Shown one piece after another: positions 26,410 to 34,127 of a stretch of DNA of 43,172 nt. The stretch is from Bacteroidota bacterium. Lineage in GTDB: Bacteria > Bacteroidota > Ignavibacteria > UBA10030 > SZUA-254. How positions within the stretch are numbered: position 1 is the stretch's first letter; each line of letters begins with the position of its first letter. The stretch lies in the NCBI GenBank assembly GCA_036522515.1, contig DATDFQ010000024.1:1-43172 (forward strand). The letters are read 5' to 3'. The notes under the pieces were generated by a model. That model was not told the DNA's origin, did no database searches, and saw only the letters and a program-made list of their open reading frames with translations. The translations under genes and the position numbers were made by a program.

Positions 26410-27108
26410 CTACTTACAGCATCCTGCTGCCCATTTGCACCACCACCGACAGTCGCAGCCGCAACACGCTGAGGCACTCAACAAACAAGCGCCGCAACGA
26501 ACGGCTACACAACCGAGATAGGCTGTCCAAGTTCCAGTGCAAGTCACTAACGAACCGACACAAGCGGTTCCACACTTTGATTTTACCCGCTCCTTCACAC
26601 AGGACCACCAACTGTGGTTTCGTACTAGATTCAGACCCTTATCAACTCCATATTCCTCCACAGCCGTATCGGCAAAGTTACCCGAGGGAGCTATGACGAA
26701 AATGGAGCGGACCTCAGATCGCTCGCCAGATGAAACCCTGATCTGTACGAGCGCGGCCCGGTCTGACGAGCCGGCTTTAGAATAGTCTTGCACATAAAGT
26801 GTGATTTTTCCGGTCCGCGAATTCGCCCCGGTAAGCGTCGTCGTCCTCCCAAAGAAGTTGCTTGAGGCAGTTAGAGGCTTGAAGCCTCGACTAGAAAGTC
26901 CGGCAGCCAGTACTTTGACCTCGTCGTCACTTGTTAATACCTGGGCAAACCTGCTTCGCAGGGATGATGGTGACAGGCTTTGAGGCGGGGAAATGTGTAC
27001 TTGAGCCAATGCGGCATCACTGGGATCTGTGAATTGAGCGGCCAAGGGAAACACAGACACGAACGAAAGAGCAGTTAGTGTGAGAAGAGCGCGAACAAGA
27101 CTTTTCAT
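26410..27108 (-). CDS. exported protein with 14-cysteine C-terminal tail
   Basis: 232 residues from ATG 27108, with GGAGGT three bases upstream. The signal peptide is at 1-25 (MKSLVRALLTLTALSFVSVFPLAAQ). A ~135-residue mixed alpha/beta middle ends in VRSIFVIAPSGNF, and a compact tail (residues 170-232) contains 14 Cys in 62 residues, mixed with Trp and small residues (e.g. ACCGCDCRWWCKWAAGCCK). The layout of leader, soluble domain and disulphide-dense C-terminal peptide recalls halocin-C8-like bacteriocin precursors, in which the tail is released. I cannot confirm homology. A metal-binding tail is the main alternative. It heads a putative operon with two small proteins and is controlled by array 1. 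Confidence 0.85.
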   Translation of the reverse strand: MKSLVRALLTLTALSFVSVFPLAAQFTDPSDAALAQVHISPPQSLSPSSLRSRFAQVLTSDDEVKVLAAGLSSRGFKPLTASSNFFGRTTTLTGANSRTGKITLYVQDYSKAGSSDRAALVQIRVSSGERSEVRSIFVIAPSGNFADTAVEEYGVDKGLNLVRNHSWWSCVKERVKSKCGTACVGSLVTCTGTWTAYLGCVAVRCGACLLSASACCGCDCRWWCKWAAGCCK

Positions 27109-27185
27109 ACTACCTCCGAATAAGTGTGGCCAACCCCCGAGGTGAGACGTCAACTAAACTTTTGAAATCCGGACAAGCGACCGGA

Positions 27186-27251
27186 CTAGAGCTTGCCCAG
27201 CGCAGAGTAAATCGTCGTGCTGGAATGCTTGTTAATACTTCCCCCGATCAT
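27186..27251 (-). CDS. possible 21-residue leader ORF in the Cys-rich gene leader
   Basis: ATG 27251 to TAG 27186 encodes MIGGSINKHSSTTIYSALGKL inside the predicted ~180-base leader. Its start lies in the 3' arm of the leader hairpin. The ribosome site is weak, and there is no evidence of conservation from one sequence. Confidence 0.2.
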   Translation of the reverse strand: MIGGSINKHSSTTIYSALGKL

Positions 27252-27283
27252 CCGGGCTCTCGAAGAAGATTGAGAGTGGATGA
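27248..27283 (-). promoter_or_regulatory. hairpin at the predicted 5' end of the Cys-rich gene message
   Basis: TCATCC (27248-27253) pairs with GGATGA (27278-27283) and CTCTC (27257-27261) with GAGAG (27272-27276). It begins a few bases after the predicted transcription start, so it may stabilise the message or control translation. Confidence 0.45.
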
Positions 27284-27290
27284 CTCCGGA

Positions 27291-27380
27291 CAAATCTAAG
27301 ATTACCTATTCAAAAATCAATGGGGTTGATACCTACTTTGAGGTGGGTTGATTTCTACCCTTCAAATAGGTCGACACCTA
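27291..27380 (-). promoter_or_regulatory. array 1: promoter plus three palindromic activator sites before the Cys-rich operon
   Basis: On the minus strand the -10 is TAGATT (27298-27293), the spacer is 16 bp and the -35 is TTGATT (27320-27315). Directly upstream are three inverted sites: GGTTGATACC (27324-27333), GGGT-N8-ACCC (27345-27360) and TAGGT-CGAC-ACCTA (27367-27380), with centres 24 and 21 bp apart. CAATGGGGTTGATACCTA (27318-27335) is identical to array 2 and its CAA is the complement of the -35 TTG. The side-by-side sites at about two helical turns suit a dimeric activator touching polymerase. Confidence 0.7.
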
Positions 27381-27407
27381 CTCGGCAAATAGGAGGTTTG
27401 GTGGGAG

Positions 27408-27424
27408 GCTCGGAACGTCCGAGC
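27408..27424. terminator. GC-rich hairpin after the response regulator gene
   Basis: Stem GCTCGGA / TCCGAGC with a 3-base loop, 27 bp past the stop codon. There is no T-run, so it is only a weak terminator or RNA-stabilising candidate. Confidence 0.35.
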
Positions 27425-27450
27425 TGATCTGGAAGGTATGAACTGAAGGG

Positions 27451-28086
27451 CTACAGCTCTGCGATCCCCTTGGAGATGGCAAACTTGGTCAGACCGACTA
27501 CTTCATGGATGCCGAGCTTGTCCATGATTTGTTGACGGTACTTTTCGACCGTCTTGACGCTGATCTCGAGGTGGGTGCTGATCTCCTTGCTGGATTTTCC
27601 TTGTGCGACCAGGTGGAGCACTTCACGCTCGCGAAGTGTCAGCTCCCATTCCCTCGATCCATTCGGCGCCGCCGGCGAGAGAAACACCTTTGCGACTGAC
27701 GGGCTAAAGAATGCGTTCCCCTTGGAGACTTCCCGAATAGCGCTCAGAAGCTCGCTCGTTATACTCTGTTTCACCACGTACCCGGAAACCCCGGCCTGGA
27801 TGGCAAGCCGGACCGACTCGGGCTCATCCGACATGGATAGTATGATCACCTTGAGTTTGGGGTTTTCCTTGAGAATCGCGGTCGTCGCATAGAGGCCGTT
27901 CTTGTGCGGCATCGCGAGGTCCATAATAACGATCGATGGATCGCAGGATCGAGCGAGCTTGATCGCTTCGTCTCCGTCGGATCCCTCGCCGACCACCAGG
28001 ATATCCTTTTCAGCGCTCATGAGGGAGACGAGGCCCTTCCGGACTATGGGGTGATCATCGACGAAGAGTACCCGAATTTTATCCAT
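27451..28086 (-). CDS. NarL/FixJ-type response regulator
   Basis: 211 residues. A receiver domain has an acidic pair in FVDDHP, the phosphoacceptor Asp56 in IVIMDLAMP and the conserved Lys in GYVVKQ. A C-terminal LuxR-type helix-turn-helix follows (LTLREREVLHLVAQGKSSKEISTHLEISVKTVEKY). It begins inside the end of the histidine kinase gene (8-bp overlap), so the two are co-translated. NarL-family regulators bind inverted half-sites as dimers, and the GGT/ACC palindrome arrays on both sides of this locus are the obvious candidates for its sites. That link is inference. Confidence 0.95.
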   Translation of the reverse strand: MDKIRVLFVDDHPIVRKGLVSLMSAEKDILVVGEGSDGDEAIKLARSCDPSIVIMDLAMPHKNGLYATTAILKENPKLKVIILSMSDEPESVRLAIQAGVSGYVVKQSITSELLSAIREVSKGNAFFSPSVAKVFLSPAAPNGSREWELTLREREVLHLVAQGKSSKEISTHLEISVKTVEKYRQQIMDKLGIHEVVGLTKFAISKGIAEL

Positions 28087-28984
28087 TGCTCGATCCTTTC
28101 CCTTTGCCTTCTGAAGTCTGATGGAGGGGGATACGGAGACTGACTCTGGTCCCCTTCCCCCTCACCGATGCTATGTTACACGTTCCCCCGAAACTCTTCA
28201 CGCGCTCGCGAATTCCAAGCAGGCCGAACTTTCTATCGGCATTCCGGCCGGAACTGTTCGGCTGTCGCGTCTCACTTTCCGACTCGAAGCCGCAACCGTC
28301 GTCCTGGATCGCGAGATCAAGGTAGGCCTCACCTGTACTCTCGTCCTGGTCCTGGGTCATTTCGATCACTGCATGCTGCGCCTGCGCGTGCTTTGTGATA
28401 TTGGTCAGGCTTTCCTGAATTATCCGGTACAGAGCGATCTTATGCGCTTCGCTCAATTGTTCAACCGCTTCGTCTTCGAGGAAGCTCACCGGGATCCCGG
28501 TCAGACTGGTATGCTCGCTGCAGAGGCGCCGCAGGGGCTCAAGAATTCCGACTTGACCGTCGCTCCCGGTTCCCCGGGCACTCTCAAGCACCACGGGCCG
28601 CAAGTCTTTAAGCACTTTTCTGATCCGGGTCAGGACATCCTGCGTCAAGCCTCGAATTACATCGATGCGACGGTTTTGTTGAGATGGACCCGCTTGAAAC
28701 TCCTTCTTCAAGACGGTGAGATTGATGTCGATGGCGGCCATGAGCTGGCCGATCTCGTCGTGGAGTTCCCGGCTCACCTTCAGTCGATCCTCCTCCTGGG
28801 CGGTAAGGATCTGTTGCGACAAACTCGAAAGCTGCTCCTGCATGAGCCGCGCCTCGGAGAGCAGCTTGGTTGTTTTCCGGACGTGAAGGAGGAGCAAAGC
28901 AATAATCCCTCCTGCGAGCACGAGGAACATCGCCGACCCTATCGCGAGGATCCACCAGAGATCTACCGTGGCTTGAGGCACCAA
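28079..28984 (-). CDS. HisKA_3-type sensor histidine kinase (NarX/DegS-like)
   Basis: About 300 residues. One membrane helix (LWWILAIGSAMFLVLAGGIIALLLL) comes near the N-terminus, then a coiled-coil linker, the dimerisation/phosphoacceptor helix with the active histidine in SRELHDEIGQ, and an HATPase domain with DDGCGFE and GLLGIRERV. There is no visible extracytoplasmic sensor domain, so sensing is probably done by the 220-residue membrane protein encoded just before. The frame runs up to TTG 29041, but TTG 28984 or GTG 28981, with GGAG upstream, gives only a ~20-bp overlap with that gene and is preferred. It phosphorylates the response regulator that follows. Confidence 0.93.
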   Translation of the reverse strand: MVPQATVDLWWILAIGSAMFLVLAGGIIALLLLHVRKTTKLLSEARLMQEQLSSLSQQILTAQEEDRLKVSRELHDEIGQLMAAIDINLTVLKKEFQAGPSQQNRRIDVIRGLTQDVLTRIRKVLKDLRPVVLESARGTGSDGQVGILEPLRRLCSEHTSLTGIPVSFLEDEAVEQLSEAHKIALYRIIQESLTNITKHAQAQHAVIEMTQDQDESTGEAYLDLAIQDDGCGFESESETRQPNSSGRNADRKFGLLGIRERVKSFGGTCNIASVRGKGTRVSLRIPLHQTSEGKGKGSSNG

Positions 28985-29625
28985 AATGCGACTCCGTAAC
29001 AAATGTTTGCGGTGATGTTCAGCCACCAGTGGAGGGTCCAAACCGTAACCGCATCCTTGAATTTGAGCCCAATGATCATCTCGCCCATCCCGAACAGAAA
29101 CGTGTTTCCGGAAAAAAAGGAGAAAACCGCGACTAAAATCCAGAACTTGAAGGTCCGGTAGAGAGGCACCTCTCTGTTCGCCGATAAAGACTCGTTTCTC
29201 GCAAGGTCGATGAGTGTGAAAAGAGAAACCGCCACGAGCACCAATGCAGAAATAGTATGTGTGTACTGATCGAACCGTTTGAAGCTTTCGAACTCAACTT
29301 TGGCCACGATCCAGAGAATAGCGAAGAGTCCAATGCTCACGTAAAGCAATCGTTGCAGTAACGGATGCCCGGCCTCCTTCTGCCAGCCCGCAAGGAGCAG
29401 AATAAGGATCACGTACTCTAAGAGGTCATAAATATGGAGTATCCAGTGGTTATTGATGTTTAAAAAACCAGTTATGTAGCTCGCCACCTCGACGACCAGA
29501 CACAAAACAACAAAACTGAAAAAAAGGGTTGCTCCCCCTCTCCAGTATGATTTACGCCCGATCCCCATCCCAACAGGGACGAAATCGGATGCCAAATTGA
29601 GCCACGAGGAAAGGGGAAGCACCAT
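28963..29625 (-). CDS. membrane protein with about six helices, putative sensory partner of the kinase
   Basis: 220 residues and about six hydrophobic segments with short loops (for instance LFFSFVVLCLVVEVASYITGFL and YDLLEYVILILLLAGW). The only sizeable soluble part is a short charged loop DLARNESLSANREVPLYRTF. I do not recognise the family. It overlaps the kinase start and lies between a secreted protein gene and the two-component genes, so a role in detecting or transmitting a signal to the nearly sensor-less kinase is the natural inference. ATG 29625 has no clear ribosome site, suggesting coupling. Confidence 0.75.
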   Translation of the reverse strand: MVLPLSSWLNLASDFVPVGMGIGRKSYWRGGATLFFSFVVLCLVVEVASYITGFLNINNHWILHIYDLLEYVILILLLAGWQKEAGHPLLQRLLYVSIGLFAILWIVAKVEFESFKRFDQYTHTISALVLVAVSLFTLIDLARNESLSANREVPLYRTFKFWILVAVFSFFSGNTFLFGMGEMIIGLKFKDAVTVWTLHWWLNITANICYGVAFWCLKPR

Positions 29626-29665
29626 AAATTTGCGAGTTTAGATGTTCAGAGGAACTATCGAGACG

Positions 29666-30091
29666 TCAATGCTTCACCATCACCCAGTTCGTGTCGCAGA
29701 ACGGCGGACACGGAAGTCCGTTCTCCAGAAGCTGGCCCATGGTCAGGTCGTGCCCGTCTCCTGTAACGCCGACCACTACGAATGCAGAAGATCCGTCAGC
29801 CTTCTTACCCTGGTAGATTCGAAGCCCAACACAGTTCGGTTGATTCAGGACTCCCATTATCCCATCGCGCCCGAAATACTCACCGAATATAGCCGCCTGG
29901 AATCTGTGCGTGAATTGGGTGGCGCTATCGAGCGTCGTGTTGAAATTCTCATGCCCTGTAACGACCTGCGCCGTGGCTTGCTGAAACAGGCCTGTCAAGG
30001 TTAGGAAAGATACCATAATCCAGCCATATATTCCAAACCGCCTTGACGATTTGGCGTGCTGGGGCGATTGGTGAACGTTGCGTTTTGACAT
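29666..30091 (-). CDS. exported protein of unknown function, first gene of the two-component operon
   Basis: 141 residues. A long basic N-terminus precedes a signal-peptide core (YGWIMVSFLTLTGLFQQATAQ). The mature domain contains NCVGLRIYQGKKADGSSAFVVVGVTGDGHDLT and ends GLPCPPFCDTNWVMVKH, with three cysteines. Similar uncharacterised small exported proteins occur in Bacteroidota as far as I recall, but I cannot assign a function. ATG 30091 has AAGGAG five bases upstream. The gene is 40 bp before the membrane protein/kinase/regulator genes and is transcribed from array 2, so it may be a periplasmic signal or sensor component. Confidence 0.85.
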   Translation of the reverse strand: MSKRNVHQSPQHAKSSRRFGIYGWIMVSFLTLTGLFQQATAQVVTGHENFNTTLDSATQFTHRFQAAIFGEYFGRDGIMGVLNQPNCVGLRIYQGKKADGSSAFVVVGVTGDGHDLTMGQLLENGLPCPPFCDTNWVMVKH

Positions 30092-30143
30092 AAAAACTCC
30101 TTCCGTGGTGGTGATTGGGATGTGGTTTATTTGGAGTGAACCC

Positions 30144-30162
30144 GAAGAAGAAGTTCTTCTTC
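30144..30162. promoter_or_regulatory. 19-bp perfect palindrome in the two-component operon leader
   Basis: GAAGAAGAA-G-TTCTTCTTC lies 53 bases before ATG 30091 and inside the predicted ~190-base leader. It could be a regulator site or, in RNA, a hairpin of A-U/G-C pairs with a tiny loop. Confidence 0.45.
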
Positions 30163-30251
30163 TAGCGACAAGTCAGTTCCGCCTGACCTCTGCTTCCCCG
30201 CCGTTCAAGTCCAGCCAATGTGGAACCGCCGCTATCCCTATCACCCTCCAT
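30162..30251 (-). CDS. possible 29-residue leader ORF in the two-component operon leader
   Basis: ATG 30251 to TAG 30162, preceded by GGAGAGG at good spacing. It starts MEGDRDSGGSTLAGLERRGS, and its stop touches the leader palindrome. It may be chance. Confidence 0.25.
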   Translation of the reverse strand: MEGDRDSGGSTLAGLERRGSRGQAELTCR

Positions 30252-30288
30252 TGACGCCTCTCCAGCCAGGTATCACTTCAGTGTGACT

Positions 30289-30379
30289 AATCTAGCGATT
30301 CATGGGACGCCGGACAATGGGGTTGATACCTATTGGAGGGGTAGGTCTTTACCTACCCGAAGGGGAGGTGTTTACCTCC
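30289..30379 (-). promoter_or_regulatory. array 2: promoter plus three palindromic activator sites before the two-component operon
   Basis: On the minus strand the -10 is TAGATT (30294-30289), the spacer is 17 bp and the -35 is TTGTCC (30317-30312). Sites are GGTTGATACC (30321-30330), GGGTAGGT-CTTT-ACCTACCC (30339-30358, perfect 8-bp arms) and GGAGGT-GTTT-ACCTCC (30364-30379), with centres 23 bp apart twice. The 18-mer at 30315-30332 equals that of array 1 and overlaps the -35 in the same way. The other ~260 bp up to the lipoprotein gene contain no feature I can support. Confidence 0.72.
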
Positions 30380-30641
30380 AATGGGGAAACCTCGGCTCCG
30401 ACAAAGAGTTGGATAATGCTTTCATTTTCTTGACTTTATCCCCTAAATTGGTTAGCTTCGATATACTTTCAGCCAAAAATTCTCAAAGCCCAGCGCCTGA
30501 TTCTTTGTTACTCGTTTAATTTGCCGTTCTGGTTGTTCAAACAGAGTAAGCGGGTAAAGTGGGCTTTGTATCACCGGGTGGTTCCCTGATCTTAGGACCG
30601 GATACAGAACCACGCGGTTTTTTTATTTATATTCGAATGGA

Positions 30642-31538
30642 ATGAGGCGCTCTCTCTTTTATAGTATGGTTCTCTCCTCGGCCCTTTTCCTGCTCTCTTG
30701 TGAGAAGGAAAAGGACGGGATCGTTGATTCTTCACTCGATTCGCCTTTTCTTTCTTCCCTCCAGCTTAGCACTCCAATTGCCAACCTCGACACCACCACC
30801 GGCTCGGCGGTGGTCCACCTGGGCGGCGGATCCTACACAATCACAGAGTCGGCGACGGTCGTAGTGCGCGCACTCGAGCGGCTCGAGTCGATAAGAAAGA
30901 TAAGCTATTTTCTTTATCAGCCCGGGGAACAGAGCTGGTTCGCATCCGGAAGCATCTTCTTCATCGTTGCGCCCCCGCCGGGAAAGAATAGCTTTCTTCC
31001 CTCCGGGACAATGGAACCTTTGCCGAACTACCTTCGGGATACCATCGGGACGTACAGAACTACCTTTTCATTCAATATTTCACGCTGCGACATCGGCGAA
31101 TACAGAATTGTGGTGGTGGCCGAGAACCAGATTGGTTTGACAAGTAATTCCGTCAGTACTTCGCTCGTGATTGACCGAAACAATCTTCCACCTCAACTGG
31201 CCGGGCTTTCCGCACCCGACACGCTCCACAGGCCCGTAACCGGCAGAGTCCCTGTATTTTTCGCGGTCTCCGCCAGCGACCCTGATTGCGAAACCGATAT
31301 TCTCAAGGTGTTCTTCAAGAGTATTAACTCCTCGAGTCCCAATTTTGAGTTTCAGCTATTCGACGATGGAAAATCGGGCGGGCACGGCGATTCCGTAGCA
31401 ACCGACGGGCGGTATTCACTCGTGATTCCGATCGACTCCACCGCCACGCTCGGCACGAAGGAATTTCGATTCTGGGCCCGTGATAAGTCGGGCGCTTTGA
31501 GCGATTCAATTTCCCACACCATCACCATTCTCCCATGA
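30642..31538 (+). CDS. lipoprotein with Ig-like domains
   Basis: 298 residues with a lipoprotein signal (SALFLLSC, lipid-bearing Cys20) followed by a Ser-rich tether. There is no recognised enzyme motif. The C-terminal third (DDGKSGGHGDSVATDGRYSLVIPID...FRFWARDKSGALSD) is a beta-sandwich pattern common in secreted proteins of Ignavibacteria-like bacteria. It overlaps the next gene by 4 bp (ATGA), so the two are coupled. It is probably outer-membrane anchored, presenting or docking the propeller protein encoded next. Confidence 0.82.
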   Translation: MRRSLFYSMVLSSALFLLSCEKEKDGIVDSSLDSPFLSSLQLSTPIANLDTTTGSAVVHLGGGSYTITESATVVVRALERLESIRKISYFLYQPGEQSWFASGSIFFIVAPPPGKNSFLPSGTMEPLPNYLRDTIGTYRTTFSFNISRCDIGEYRIVVVAENQIGLTSNSVSTSLVIDRNNLPPQLAGLSAPDTLHRPVTGRVPVFFAVSASDPDCETDILKVFFKSINSSSPNFEFQLFDDGKSGGHGDSVATDGRYSLVIPIDSTATLGTKEFRFWARDKSGALSDSISHTITILP

Positions 31539-33151
31539 GCCGGATGAACGGGTGGCACTTCTGGGTTGCGTTATCTCTCCTGTTGCTCATCAGCGAACCG
31601 CGATCTGCATACGGGCAGGCCAAATTCCTGGGTCAATACTCGCTTTCAAGCGCCGTCTCGGTTCATTCCTCCCTCCCCCCGAGTAATGGCGTCTCGCTTC
31701 TCACACTGCAAGATTCCAACATCATCTGGATTGGGACGAGCAAGGGAGCCGCGCGCAGTATCGATTTCGGGGCATCGTGGGAGAGTTACAAGTCAGATCC
31801 CGCGTTTTCCAACCTCGGAATCTTTTCGCTGACCACACTTCATGACACGATTTGGGCCTCCACTGGATTCGAGAAGGAGATCACCGACGGAACCGTACAG
31901 ACAGGGACCGGGTATGCATTTTCGACTAATGGCGGCGCGCAATGGCAGCATGTCAACCAGACGAAGGACGCGCGGGGGGATAGCATCATTTCCTATGGAG
32001 TCAATGATTCGATCTGGATCCTCCCTGTCGTCGTCCCAGAACAGAACGTCACGTTCGATATCGCGCTCTCCCCGGGAGCTGTCTGGATCGCAAGCTGGGC
32101 GAGCGGACTGCGAAAGTCGACGAACAACGGAACGACGTGGGAACGAATCCTTCTCCCTGCCGATAACAGAAGCTCCCTCGACCCGACGGATACGCTCTGG
32201 ACCTACCGCCCTACGGACACGCTCAAGCAACACCGGATCTACGACCGGTTCGACCCGAGGCGCAACAATAACTTCCTGGCGTTCGGGGTCCATACGAATG
32301 ACGGCAACACCATCTGGTGCGGGACAGCAGGCGGAGTCAACAAGTCGACCGACGGCGGGATAAGCTGGAAACGTTTCACCCATCAGAACGAAGCTCTCCC
32401 AATCCTCGGAAACTGGGTGATCGCGATCGACGAACAACCTCTCCCGGGCCATACCAGGGTCTGGACGACGAACTGGGTGGCTCAGGATCCGAGTGAAGAG
32501 TACGGCGTCAGCTACACCGATGACGGCGGGCTCTCCTGGAAGAACCTCCTTCAGGGCGTGAAAGCGTATGCCTTCGCGTTCAAGGACTCTGTTGCGTATA
32601 TCGTTTCCGACCAGGGAATTTTCCGGACACCCGATGGAGGCCTCAGTTTTTCACACGTCTCCACGATCACGGATCCCGCGAGTCATCAGGCGATTCTCGG
32701 AGCCAGCATGTTTTCGGTTGCCGTCATCGAGGATACGGTCTTTGTGGGGACAGGGGACGGCATCGCGACCACAATCGACAACGCTCAGAATAGCTTCGGG
32801 GCCCGGTGGAATGTCCGGAGAGCCTATCAACAAGTCGGGGCCACGGGGACGGCCTATGCGTACCCCAATCCATTTGCTCCCAACCTCGAGCAGGTTCGAA
32901 TCCATTACGCCACGGGCCTTGCCGGAGCCTGCCTCTCTTGCAGCCCAGACGTCAGCATCGAGATATTCGATTTCGGGATGAACCGGCTCCGGAGCCTCAT
33001 CAATCATGCCACCCGTTCCGGCGGGGAGTTCGACGAGATCTGGGACGGGCGCGACGATCAGGGTAGAACTGTCGCCAACGGGGTGTACTTCTTCAGAATC
33101 AAGACCGATACCGGCGATCCGGAATTCGGGAAGATACTGGTGCTCCAGTAA
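31535..33151 (+). CDS. exported beta-propeller (BNR-like) protein with T9SS/FlgD-like C-terminal domain
   Basis: 538 residues. The signal peptide (WHFWVALSLLLLISEPRSAYG) is followed by repeats with IDFGASWES, STNGGAQWQH, STNNGTTWERI, STDGGISWKRF and TDDGGLSWKNL, the blade motif of sialidase/YCF48-like propellers. The last ~95 residues begin AYPNPFAPNLEQVRIHY, contain a CLSC pair and end GVYFFRIKTD...ILVLQ, a FlgD-like or T9SS sorting-type domain. It is therefore probably secreted to the surface and is likely cargo of the PorV-like system encoded next. Its ligand is unknown. Confidence 0.88.
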   Translation: MSRMNGWHFWVALSLLLLISEPRSAYGQAKFLGQYSLSSAVSVHSSLPPSNGVSLLTLQDSNIIWIGTSKGAARSIDFGASWESYKSDPAFSNLGIFSLTTLHDTIWASTGFEKEITDGTVQTGTGYAFSTNGGAQWQHVNQTKDARGDSIISYGVNDSIWILPVVVPEQNVTFDIALSPGAVWIASWASGLRKSTNNGTTWERILLPADNRSSLDPTDTLWTYRPTDTLKQHRIYDRFDPRRNNNFLAFGVHTNDGNTIWCGTAGGVNKSTDGGISWKRFTHQNEALPILGNWVIAIDEQPLPGHTRVWTTNWVAQDPSEEYGVSYTDDGGLSWKNLLQGVKAYAFAFKDSVAYIVSDQGIFRTPDGGLSFSHVSTITDPASHQAILGASMFSVAVIEDTVFVGTGDGIATTIDNAQNSFGARWNVRRAYQQVGATGTAYAYPNPFAPNLEQVRIHYATGLAGACLSCSPDVSIEIFDFGMNRLRSLINHATRSGGEFDEIWDGRDDQGRTVANGVYFFRIKTDTGDPEFGKILVLQ

Positions 33152-33152
33152 C

Positions 33153-34124
33153 ATGGCAACCATTGTGAGAGGCATCATCAGGAAAGCTGTATTTTCATTG
33201 CTCGGTATCTTGCTCTGCGTTGGGCTCAGCCGGTCCCAGATAGCCGGAAGCGCGGGTGCGTTCGCCCGGATGGGATCGGGCGCCAGGGGGATGGGGATGG
33301 GGAACGCCATGACAGCCGTCAACTTCGGGGATATCCAAACATATTATAATCCCTCATTGGGGGCCTTCGCCGAATACAGGTCGGCAGGGCTGACTTTTGG
33401 GATTCTCTCGCTCGATCGCTCCCTGAATTTTGTGAATTACACACAGCCGATCCATCCCACCGCGGGAGTATCGTTCGGAATTATCAACGCGGGCGTGAAA
33501 AACATCGACGGAAGGGATGGGGATGGCGAGAAGACGGGGGATCTCTCGACGTCTGAGAACCAGTTCTATCTCGCGTTTTCGAACCGGGTCTCGGACCGGG
33601 TTTCGCTGGGCGTGGCGGTGAAATTGTATTACAGCAAGCTCTACGACCAGGTCACGTCGACCACGGTCGGTTTCGATCTGGGATTCTCCGCACAACTCAC
33701 GGATCTTCTTTCAATCGGAGGGGCGATACAGGACCTCAATTCGAAATACACCTGGGACACGAAGGCGATTTACGATCAAAACGGCAAGACGACCACGGAC
33801 AAGTTCCCCACGCTCCGGCGGATCGGTGCCGCCTTGCGCCTTCCTTCGAACCTGGGTCTGATTTCGGCGGAGTTCGAGAATTCTTCACAACAGACGAACG
33901 TTTTCCGGGCCGGCGCTGAGTATTACATCATCGAATACCTCACGCTTCGCGCGGGAATCGACCGGATTGACCCGAGCAGCGATGCGACGGGGGCAAAACC
34001 GTCTCTTGGATTTACTATCAGAAATTCATTTATTGGATTGACGCCGGCGGTGACGTACGCGTACGTGTTCGAATCATTTGCTCCGCAGGGAATGCATATT
34101 ATCACTCTTTCGACCGCTTTTTAA
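33153..34124 (+). CDS. PorV/PorQ-family outer-membrane protein
   Basis: 323 residues from ATG 33153, two bases after the preceding stop. The frame extends upstream to 33006, but that part is shadow of the propeller gene. The signal peptide ends near LCVGLSRSQ, then the family signature GSAGAFARMGSGARGMGMGNAMTA and YYNPS, followed by FadL-like barrel strands and a final Phe (ITLSTAF). PorV shuttles T9SS cargo to the attachment complex, and other family members are structural. The context next to a T9SS-type cargo gene supports a secretion role. Confidence 0.9.
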   Translation: MATIVRGIIRKAVFSLLGILLCVGLSRSQIAGSAGAFARMGSGARGMGMGNAMTAVNFGDIQTYYNPSLGAFAEYRSAGLTFGILSLDRSLNFVNYTQPIHPTAGVSFGIINAGVKNIDGRDGDGEKTGDLSTSENQFYLAFSNRVSDRVSLGVAVKLYYSKLYDQVTSTTVGFDLGFSAQLTDLLSIGGAIQDLNSKYTWDTKAIYDQNGKTTTDKFPTLRRIGAALRLPSNLGLISAEFENSSQQTNVFRAGAEYYIIEYLTLRAGIDRIDPSSDATGAKPSLGFTIRNSFIGLTPAVTYAYVFESFAPQGMHIITLSTAF

Positions 34125-34127
34125 TCC

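Noticed and set aside
30220..30519. 99-codon plus-strand frame across array 2
   Set aside because: It spans the regulatory palindromes, lacks a ribosome site and shows no coding character.
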